A DNA stretch of 13,100 bases from the NCBI GenBank assembly GCA_030642205.1, contig DAOWOF010000041.1:1-13100 (forward strand), read 5' to 3'. Source of the stretch: Desulfobacteraceae bacterium. GTDB taxonomy: Bacteria > Desulfobacterota > DSM-4660 > Desulfatiglandales > Desulfatiglandaceae. The position numbers and the translations under genes are program-made. Each line of letters opens with the position of its first letter. Position 1 is the stretch's first letter. Below the pieces are notes generated by a model. The model worked only from the letters and a program-made list of their open reading frames with translations. It was not told the origin of the DNA and did not search any database. Below are positions 7,667 to 13,100 of this stretch, piece by piece.

Positions 7667-7716
7667 AGTTACCAAATTAATAAGCAGGATAAAAATTCTG
7701 TGAATTTCTTAACATT

Positions 7717-9246
7717 ATGTTAGCTAAAATACTTAGCAGCGCTCTTGTCGGCATTGAAGCATATATCGTAGAGGTCGAAATTGATATAGCGAAAGGGCTG
7801 CCCTCATTTACTACCGTAGGCCTTGCCGAAGGAGCCGTAAGAGAAAGCAAGGAAAGAGTTAAAGCCGCTGTGAAAAATTCCGGTTACCACTTTCCCTCTG
7901 ACCGAATAACAGTCAATCTTGCTCCTGCGGATATAAAAAAAGAAGGTACGGCTTTTGATCTTCCAATTGCTTTGGCCATTTTGGTCGCTACAGGACTTGT
8001 TAAAAAAACAGACATTAAAGCATATTTATTTTTTGGTGAGCTGGCCCTTGATGGCCTCCTGAGACCCGTCAAAGGAGTTCTTTCGATGGCAATAACTGCC
8101 AGGGAAAAAGGTTTTAAAGGTATATTTTTGCCCTCAGAAAATGCAGTTGAGGCAAGTGCTGTGGAAGGAATAGAGATTTATCCTCTCAGGACTTTATCCC
8201 AATTAATTGAAATCCTCCAGGGAAATTCCCCGTATAGTTCTTTTAAAAAAAATGACACAGATCCTTCCTTTTTAAATAATTATGATATCGATTTTCTGGA
8301 TGTACGCGGTCAGGAAAATGCTAAAAGAGCCATGGAGATTGCCGCGGCCGGAGGACATAATGTTATAATGACTGGTCCTCCAGGATCAGGAAAGACTATG
8401 TTAGCAAAAAGATTCCCAACAATCCTGCCAATTCTCAGCTTTGATGAAGCTATTGAAACATCCAGAATTTACAGTGTATTAGGACAAATGCCTAAAGATC
8501 ATAGTTTAATAAAAATACGTCCTTTCAGGGCCCCGCACCATACCATTTCCTATGCAGGTCTTATTGGCGGCGGACAATATCCCAGACCCGGGGAAGTGAG
8601 TCTGGCCCATAATGGAGTTCTTTTTTTAGATGAATTACCGGAGTTTCGCAAAAATGTTATCGAGGTTTTACGGCAGCCAATGGAAGATAATCAAGTTACT
8701 ATCTCCCGTGCCAATTCAACTGCTAGTTATCCTGCAAAATTCATGCTGCTGGCAGCTATGAACCCGTGCCCCTGCGGCTTTTTGGGTGATTCCAAACGAA
8801 GATGTACCTGTTCAGGCAACCAAATTCAGCGTTATCGCGCCAAGATATCCGGACCATTGATGGATCGTATTGATATACATATTGAAGTTCCGGCCGTCCA
8901 ATTCAAAGACCTTACATCTAATGAGAACGGAAAATCATCTTCCGAGATAATTGAAAGGGTTATAAGGACAAGGGATATCCAGCATGAACGTTTTAAGAGA
9001 ATGAAGATTTATACCAATGCCAGCATGAATAGTCGTCAGATAAGGCAATTTTGCAGTATTGATCAACAGGCGCAAGATCTACTTGAAAATGCAATGAATA
9101 AATTTGGTTTAAGCGCCAGGGCACACGCAAGGATATTAAGGATAGCAAGAACTATTGCCGATCTTGAGGGATGCCGGGAAATAAAGACACATAATGTGGC
9201 CGAAGCGATTCAATACAGGACCCTTGATCGAAAGACATTCAACTAG
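7717..9246 (+). CDS. comM: ComM/YifB-family AAA+ ATPase (Mg-chelatase-like)
   Basis: ComM is a hexameric AAA+ motor that promotes branch migration when incoming single-stranded DNA recombines with the chromosome in natural transformation. It is conserved in many non-competent bacteria too. The 509-residue length matches the E. coli homologue. An N-terminal Lon-protease-like fold domain without known proteolysis spans about 1-170 (MLAKILSSALVGIEAYIVEV). The AAA+ core has Walker A GPPGSGKT (220-227), Walker B VLFLDE (301-306) and a Cys-rich MNPCPCG...RRCTCS insertion with SGPLMDRIDIH. The C-terminal Mg-chelatase domain (about 400-509) includes LSARAHARILRIARTIADL. The start is chosen by family conservation, since the ribosome site is weak. 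It is a single-gene unit. No other competence genes are in view. Confidence 0.95.
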   Translation: MLAKILSSALVGIEAYIVEVEIDIAKGLPSFTTVGLAEGAVRESKERVKAAVKNSGYHFPSDRITVNLAPADIKKEGTAFDLPIALAILVATGLVKKTDIKAYLFFGELALDGLLRPVKGVLSMAITAREKGFKGIFLPSENAVEASAVEGIEIYPLRTLSQLIEILQGNSPYSSFKKNDTDPSFLNNYDIDFLDVRGQENAKRAMEIAAAGGHNVIMTGPPGSGKTMLAKRFPTILPILSFDEAIETSRIYSVLGQMPKDHSLIKIRPFRAPHHTISYAGLIGGGQYPRPGEVSLAHNGVLFLDELPEFRKNVIEVLRQPMEDNQVTISRANSTASYPAKFMLLAAMNPCPCGFLGDSKRRCTCSGNQIQRYRAKISGPLMDRIDIHIEVPAVQFKDLTSNENGKSSSEIIERVIRTRDIQHERFKRMKIYTNASMNSRQIRQFCSIDQQAQDLLENAMNKFGLSARAHARILRIARTIADLEGCREIKTHNVAEAIQYRTLDRKTFN

Positions 9247-9320
9247 GGAACGGGACTCTGACGGGCACAACAAAACATGAAAAAAGGTCGCAGGGGAGAA
9301 AATTATAGAATAAATATAGA

Positions 9321-9361
9321 TGGGGTCGCCACTTACGTGGCAACATAAAAATCAGACCCCA
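9321..9361. repeat. REP-like palindrome / possible bidirectional terminator
   Basis: The outer arms TGGGGTC (9321-9327) and GACCCCA (9355-9361) are exact reverse complements. Directly inside the left arm is a hairpin GCCAC-TTAC-GTGGC (9328-9341). The element lies between the convergent ends of comM and the DUF1329 gene. There is no clear U-tract after it, so it looks more like a repetitive extragenic palindrome than a classical intrinsic terminator, though it could attenuate transcription from either side. Confidence 0.5.
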
Positions 9362-9405
9362 CATAGTGTACTCCTCTTTAAGTATTGATGAAGTCCTATA
9401 AATTG

Positions 9406-10740
9406 CTAACGAGAAAGGTATACTTTTTTCAGGCTATCCAAAGCAAGGTCTTCTAAAGTAAACCCTACATTATTACCTGAATAACCAAAAAAAGCTACGG
9501 TAGCATGCTTTGTTAATATATCAATGGTAAAACCGTTATATTGAGTGTAATACCATCCCTTATCTCTTCCCGTCGGTATTGTTTGCACAATCCATGTCCT
9601 GCCTTTTAAATCCGTATCCACTGAATAGCTGGCGCAAAAAAGATCAGGATCAAGATACAGGATAATATCCGTCATATTAATAGGTTTCTTATAGCTTGCC
9701 TTTACTACATAAGTATTTCTTCTTTGATAATATTGATCATTGCCATTTAGATATAATCCTTTTGAGTCATATTGGGTTATGCTCTTGCATAATACCGGAT
9801 AAAGCAGTTCCTTTCTTCCAAGATAGGTCCAATGAAATCTGGTTGGACTTCCTTCAAATCCTTCGGTGTTATCCCAGGTCCAATCCAGGCCGCCAGGCAA
9901 ACGGTCCTGGTGTTGAGCTGTGGACATTCTTCTTACTCTTCTTAAGGATGGGATATATATCCACATATCGTCAGGTATAACAGGATTATCGTAACGATAA
10001 TATAAAGGAATCGTTCCCCTGAGATTATATGGCGCTATATAGGGCGTGGCATATGCGAAATCGATATTTTTTGGGTTTGGTTTATAGAGAGGTTCTTCGG
10101 AGTTATTTCTGCCCCTTAACATCAATCTCCTGTTTATAACCAGATTATTCCTTGCTGTGCCCCTTCTGTTAACTGTTCTTAAATCCATGTTAACAATCCT
10201 GTCATCAGGCTGGAAACGACGGATAAAATTCCATATTAATTTAACGGCTAACTGGGGATCATTTTCATCGAGTACCGGAAAAGGTAATCCTTGCTCCCAA
10301 TTTCTGAGCCATGTGCTTTCATCTATATAGCAGACCCCAATATTTTTTTTTGATATTTTTTGATATTTTTCCCAAGCCATGCCTCTGGGACCGGCGGAAT
10401 TATAATCTGTTTCATTTATTCTAAAAGTTCCCCATACATCAGGTTTGCTGATAATGTTAAAATAGGGTTCAGGAAGCAGGTCTTTGATCTCTTCTATAGG
10501 TCTAGCCTTGTATCCCCAGGAATTTAGTATCTTTTGATTTTCAACAATTTCATTATAACCTCCCTTGGGAGGTTTGCAAATTACATAGCCTTCATCCCAT
10601 CCAGGCACAATACTTTTTAATTCTTTATTGAAGAGCCAGTTAGGATCATTGGGAAGATTTTGATAAGCCCAAACAGTAGAATTCATGCCTACGATAAAGC
10701 TGATAAGCACTAAAAAATAAAAAAAAATACGCATTTTCAT
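9406..10740 (-). CDS. Secreted DUF1329-family protein
   Basis: This is a 444-residue exported protein with a Sec signal peptide (hydrophobic from about residue 5 to 19, cleavage likely after A25, VWA before YQ). There is no lipobox Cys, so it is probably periplasmic or loosely attached to the outer membrane. Family signatures of DUF1329 are visible: PFP plus LAVKLIWNF at about 150-170, DDMWIYIPSLRRVRRMS at about 257-273, and the C-terminal NTYVVKASYKKPI and ILYLDPDLFCASYSVD segments. The fold is thought to be LolA-like, suited to carrying lipid-like molecules, but the biochemical role is not established. I recall relatives clustering with DUF1302 and RND genes for hydrophobic substrates. A strong AAGGAG lies nine bases before the ATG. 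It is downstream of, and on the same strand as, the GRE gene, 440 bp away, with its own possible promoter. Confidence 0.88.
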   Translation of the reverse strand: MKMRIFFYFLVLISFIVGMNSTVWAYQNLPNDPNWLFNKELKSIVPGWDEGYVICKPPKGGYNEIVENQKILNSWGYKARPIEEIKDLLPEPYFNIISKPDVWGTFRINETDYNSAGPRGMAWEKYQKISKKNIGVCYIDESTWLRNWEQGLPFPVLDENDPQLAVKLIWNFIRRFQPDDRIVNMDLRTVNRRGTARNNLVINRRLMLRGRNNSEEPLYKPNPKNIDFAYATPYIAPYNLRGTIPLYYRYDNPVIPDDMWIYIPSLRRVRRMSTAQHQDRLPGGLDWTWDNTEGFEGSPTRFHWTYLGRKELLYPVLCKSITQYDSKGLYLNGNDQYYQRRNTYVVKASYKKPINMTDIILYLDPDLFCASYSVDTDLKGRTWIVQTIPTGRDKGWYYTQYNGFTIDILTKHATVAFFGYSGNNVGFTLEDLALDSLKKVYLSR

Positions 10741-10755
10741 TCCGGTTATCTCCTT

Positions 10756-10785
10756 AATATATTAAATAAAACCAATTCCATGCAA
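10756..10785 (-). promoter_or_regulatory. Candidate promoter of the DUF1329 gene
   Basis: Reading leftward, TTGCAT (10780-10785) is followed after 18 bp by TATATT (10756-10761), each hexamer close to the sigma-70 consensus. The predicted start would be about 10750, which would put the AAGGAG ribosome site (10750-10755) at the very 5' end of the message. That geometry is tight, so the call is tentative. Confidence 0.3.
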
Positions 10786-10903
10786 AAAAGATCAGGAAAG
10801 TATAAATGATCACTTTCAGCATAGAAACCTAGAAAAACAAATTATAGTTGGAGTTAAATGTGAAATAAAAAGAACGGCCAATGCTTCAAATAGCAAATAA
10901 AGG

Positions 10904-11002
10904 TTATAGAATTGAGTGGCTTAATAAAATATCCCTTTTGCCAATTTCTATGTCAGGCTCGAATTTTAATCGCCAAAATATTCCGGCGATTAAAATTTTC
11001 AT
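10904..11002 (-). CDS. Tiny ORF 2 (32 aa), overlaps tiny ORF 1
   Basis: This short frame starts MKILIAGIFWRLKFE and ends at 10904. Its ATG overlaps the stop of tiny ORF 1 in an ATGA arrangement, with AGGA a few bases upstream, typical of translational coupling. It contains the 13-bp inverted repeat, which spans codons just after its start. It resembles no family I recognise. A one-base slip in the run of eight A (+ strand, 11020-11027) would join it to ORF 1 as one 59-residue protein. It may equally be non-coding. Confidence 0.25.
   Translation of the reverse strand: MKILIAGIFWRLKFEPDIEIGKRDILLSHSIL
10962..10997. repeat. 13-bp perfect inverted repeat
   Basis: AATTTTAATCGCC (10962-10974) and GGCGATTAAAATT (10985-10997) are exact reverse complements with a 10-nt spacer. 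On the minus strand the hairpin is not followed by a T-run, so it is a poor intrinsic terminator. Its dyad form and its position about 220 bp upstream of the DUF1329 start also suit a regulator operator or an mRNA processing/stability hairpin. Confidence 0.6.
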
Positions 11003-11082
11003 TTTCCTGGAATATAGACAAAAAAAATTACATATTTTCTCCCTGTTTTCAAGAGATTTTTTTCTCTGTCCTGATTTCCCAT
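10999..11082 (-). CDS. Tiny ORF 1 (27 aa) with very strong ribosome-binding site
   Basis: The frame starts MGNQDREKNLLKTGRK and has a near-perfect AAGGAGG five bases before its ATG, the strongest ribosome site in this part of the window. It begins 98 bp after the stop of the GRE gene. The ribosome site and ATG form one arm of a 12-bp inverted repeat, so they would be paired in the mRNA. The product is basic, has no Cys and does not look like the Fe-S small subunits of benzylsuccinate synthase. It may be a leader peptide, a small protein or the front of a frameshifted gene. Confidence 0.35.
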   Translation of the reverse strand: MGNQDREKNLLKTGRKYVIFFVYIPGK

Positions 11083-11155
11083 ATAAACCTCCTTATGGCT
11101 GGAAATATTAATCGCAAATCCAGCGCCACAATAGTCAGTAAAAGAGGTTTATATG
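11080..11155 (-). promoter_or_regulatory. RBS-sequestering inverted repeat downstream of the GRE gene
   Basis: CATATAAACCTC (11080-11091) and GAGGTTTATATG (11144-11155) are exact reverse complements with a 52-nt spacer. Inside lies a second stem GCTGGA/TCCAGC (11098-11103 and 11119-11124). In the minus-strand transcript the outer stem would pair the Shine-Dalgarno core and the AUG of tiny ORF 1, shutting off its translation unless the structure opens. A protein-binding operator is the alternative reading. Confidence 0.45.
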
Positions 11156-11180
11156 TCAATCCAAGTAAAATCAGAGCTTG

Positions 11181-13100
11181 TTACAGCTCATGATCAATAC
11201 GATCAATAACAGCATCCTGAACAAATTCCGGAAGATCTGAGAAATAGGCGCTATAACCAGAGATCCTGACTGCCAGGAAGGGATGTTTCTCCGGATTCTT
11301 CTTTGCGTCCAGGAGTACATCTTTTGAAACCAGATTATATTGCATCTGATCCATTCCACCTTCCATGCCAGCAAGAGTATAGTCAAGCATCTTTTGCAGA
11401 CCAGCCTCGCCTTTTACAGAATTATAATCAAATTTTTGATTATAGATCCATGCCTTGAACTGACTCTGGTCAATCTTCATGGCAGAAGCAACCCTGTCCC
11501 ATGGGCCGCCTTTATCAAATTCAGCATGAGGATTAATGCCTCCATCACATAAGGGCTCCCCTCTCTTCCTGCCATTTGGCATGGCGCCATTAAATGCGGC
11601 CAAATGATACATAAGAGTAACCACAAGGGCGCTCATGAGACCAGCCGGCTGGTTCTGAAGATCCAGGATTTTCTTTCCTGCATCGGTGACTTCTGTTGTA
11701 GCTCTGGAAAATATTGAATCCACATAATCATCATTATTTCCAAACTTGGGAGCATCCTTGAAATCCCTCTGCATCTCTTCATGACCTTCCCAGTTATCCT
11801 TGATGGCCTCAACCAGTTGTTGCATGGAGTATTTCTTTTTATCATAGATCCAGAACTTGATTGCTGCCAGAGAATCAATAAGGTCTACCCAGCCAGGACA
11901 ATTATTAAAGCTGAGCCATGGGGAATCAGAGTGCATGATATCAATTCCTTCTCGAACACTTTTCTCATACAGAAGACTCATAAAGGGTCTCCGAACAACT
12001 TTCTGATAATATTCATCCACCGTATTTCTTAGATTAATGCCTTTTTTTACAAACCAGACCCATTGTTTATACCAGGCCTGGTAAAATTCTTCAAAATCAT
12101 TGAAAGTAGTGGGGTCTCCTGTTTCAATGGTGCTGACATATTCATATCCTGGTTCCGGATCCTTACCGTTAAAGAGGGTGAACTCCATTGTTTTCAGTGT
12201 GTTTATTGTTCTTCCTGCTCTTCTCTGTGGGCCTTTTGAGTTGATAGTAACCCCTGGGGTATTGCACCCTACAACGGCCCAGCTTCTGGCCTCTTTCAAA
12301 CTTACAAGGCCTTCATACTGGCTCATCATTCCTGGAATAGCGACATTGTCATTCTTCAAAGAAGGACAACCCATCCCTGTACGCATGACCTCTACCACTC
12401 TCTTTAAATTATTCTTATCAAATTTTGAATGCCATCTCACTTTGACATCAGGAAAGTGGAAACGATACCCGTCAATCACGTCAAGGATTAATAATGTAAG
12501 ATCATTGGTCGCATCGGAGCCATCACCCTTTTGGCCTCCAATGGTCAATACTGTAAAATCACGGGACCCCATGCCAATCTGTCTTGCATTGGCAAGAGAA
12601 CCCAAAAGGCCTATCTCATGATATTTCATGAAATACATGGCGACAAGATCACCTGCTTTTTGGCGGCTACAGGTCTTGTCTATGAGAACATCTTTTTCAT
12701 ACCAGTCCCACCACATCCAGTCAGGACGAATAGGTGTGCTATGACTAGGATGCTCAATTAAATAAAAACATAAAAAACAAAACCAGTGAAACTGCATCAT
12801 CTCCCAAAAAGTCCGGGGAGGATTTTCAGCAATCCATTCACAAATATTAGATAACTCGGAAAGTCTCTCCCTTTCTTTAGGATCGTTTTCTTTTGCGGCC
12901 AGGGCCTTGGTCTCTTTTCCATGTCTCTTGATCCATGCAATAAAATACTCTCCGGCCTTGATTGCGGATCTACAATCATTAAGACGATGAGCAAGTTCGA
13001 CGTAATGACTGCCTGTTGATTCATCCTGCTCCATTTCCAGACGTTCAATCGTCTTTTCCATATCATGGATAATATTACGAATACCTTTCTTCATATACCA
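11181..13100 (-). CDS. Glycyl radical enzyme, PFL-like, N-terminus beyond window
   Basis: This is the C-terminal 639 residues or so of a pyruvate-formate-lyase-like glycyl radical enzyme. The frame is open to the window edge and the family usually has 760-870 residues, so about 200 are missing and the ATG at 13094 is probably internal. Numbering from that ATG, the radical site VRISGYSAYF places the glycine at 613, 25 residues from the end. The thiyl Cys is C277 in WAVVGCNTPG. It lacks the C-x-E of dehydratases and decarboxylases and the double Cys of PFL. GDGSDATND (about 189-197) and NWEGHEEMQRDFKDAPKFGNND (about 433-454) resemble benzylsuccinate synthase BssA, as I remember it. An Arg stands at C+15, the offset of BssA R508. 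A fumarate-adding role is therefore possible but unproven. The activating radical-SAM enzyme is not visible. Confidence 0.92.
   Translation of the reverse strand, partial: WYMKKGIRNIIHDMEKTIERLEMEQDESTGSHYVELAHRLNDCRSAIKAGEYFIAWIKRHGKETKALAAKENDPKERERLSELSNICEWIAENPPRTFWEMMQFHWFCFLCFYLIEHPSHSTPIRPDWMWWDWYEKDVLIDKTCSRQKAGDLVAMYFMKYHEIGLLGSLANARQIGMGSRDFTVLTIGGQKGDGSDATNDLTLLILDVIDGYRFHFPDVKVRWHSKFDKNNLKRVVEVMRTGMGCPSLKNDNVAIPGMMSQYEGLVSLKEARSWAVVGCNTPGVTINSKGPQRRAGRTINTLKTMEFTLFNGKDPEPGYEYVSTIETGDPTTFNDFEEFYQAWYKQWVWFVKKGINLRNTVDEYYQKVVRRPFMSLLYEKSVREGIDIMHSDSPWLSFNNCPGWVDLIDSLAAIKFWIYDKKKYSMQQLVEAIKDNWEGHEEMQRDFKDAPKFGNNDDYVDSIFSRATTEVTDAGKKILDLQNQPAGLMSALVVTLMYHLAAFNGAMPNGRKRGEPLCDGGINPHAEFDKGGPWDRVASAMKIDQSQFKAWIYNQKFDYNSVKGEAGLQKMLDYTLAGMEGGMDQMQYNLVSKDVLLDAKKNPEKHPFLAVRISGYSAYFSDLPEFVQDAVIDRIDHEL

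Larger units (their letters stand above)
7297..7716. other. Non-coding region between divergent rpoZ and comM
   Basis: This stretch should carry the rpoZ promoter (left) and the comM promoter or leader (right). The left part has two tandem TATAAT boxes on the minus strand. The right part (about 7531-7666) is a GC-richer block of successive hairpins, listed separately. A 62-residue frame at 7455-7643 runs through the hairpins, has no ribosome site and is not believed. Confidence 0.6.
10741..11180. other. Structured spacer between the GRE gene and the DUF1329 gene
   Basis: This 440-bp stretch holds a 12-bp inverted repeat (11080-11155), a 13-bp inverted repeat (10962-10997), two tiny overlapping minus-strand ORFs and a candidate promoter for the DUF1329 gene. 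Each is listed separately. Rightward frames at 10881-11111 and 10912-11193 lack ribosome sites and I do not believe them. Confidence 0.6.

Noticed and set aside
10347..10372. Direct repeat GATATTTTTT in the DUF1329 gene
   Set aside because: It is a short repeat encoding Lys/Ile-rich residues (KYQKISKKN) in an intact frame; ordinary AT-rich coding sequence.
10999..11082. BssB/BssC-like Fe-S small subunit of a fumarate-adding enzyme
   Set aside because: The 27-residue frame has no Cys, and even the hypothetical 59-residue fusion has only one, whereas those subunits need several Cys ligands.
10912..11193. 93-residue rightward frame in the GRE/DUF1329 spacer
   Set aside because: Starts at TTG without a ribosome site, runs through both inverted repeats and into the antisense of the GRE 3' end.
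12100..12621. 173-residue rightward frame opposite the GRE gene
   Set aside because: It lies wholly antisense to a strongly conserved coding region and has no family resemblance; it is a shadow frame.

Overview
The window looks like chromosomal DNA from an AT-rich anaerobic Desulfobacterota bacterium (sulfate reducer or relative). This rests on four things: a pyruvate-formate-lyase-type glycyl radical enzyme (GRE), a DUF1329 periplasmic protein, a small Arg-rich protein with repeated RRSG/DRR motifs of a kind I associate with deltaproteobacteria, and the general gene style. Species cannot be named from the sequence. I see no phage, IS element or CRISPR array.

Layout. 1-455 is non-coding with a perfect 15-bp inverted repeat, a 12-bp palindrome and a good tRNA promoter. 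456-543 is tRNA-Leu(UAA) on the + strand. 557-4723 (minus) is a two-gene RND efflux operon, adaptor first and then the inner-membrane pump, with no outer-membrane factor in view. 4724-5207 is non-coding and shares a 15-nt repeat with the left end. 5208-5414 (+) is the small Arg-rich protein. 5465-7296 (minus) is a compact rpoZ-dnaJ-dksA cluster. 7297-7716 is non-coding with a hairpin-rich block. 7717-9246 (+) is the ComM/YifB AAA+ ATPase. 9247-9405 holds a REP-like palindrome between convergent genes. 9406-10740 (minus) is the DUF1329 protein. 10741-11180 is a structured leader with two tiny overlapping ORFs. 11181-13100 (minus) is a GRE cut at its N-terminus by the window edge.

How the genes fit together. 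RNA polymerase omega and DksA each form part of one ppGpp-binding site on RNA polymerase. Here they share an operon with the chaperone DnaJ, and both carry the residues expected for ppGpp response. The adaptor and RND pump form an export system. The GRE has the radical glycine and a Cys lacking the C-x-E signature of dehydratases and decarboxylases, and in places it resembles the fumarate-adding benzylsuccinate/alkylsuccinate synthases. Downstream on the same strand is a secreted DUF1329 protein, a family that I recall being found with hydrophobic-substrate gene clusters. Between them, a 12-bp inverted repeat would bury the strong ribosome-binding site and start codon of a tiny ORF. The GRE/leader/DUF1329 block is the least explained part of the window.
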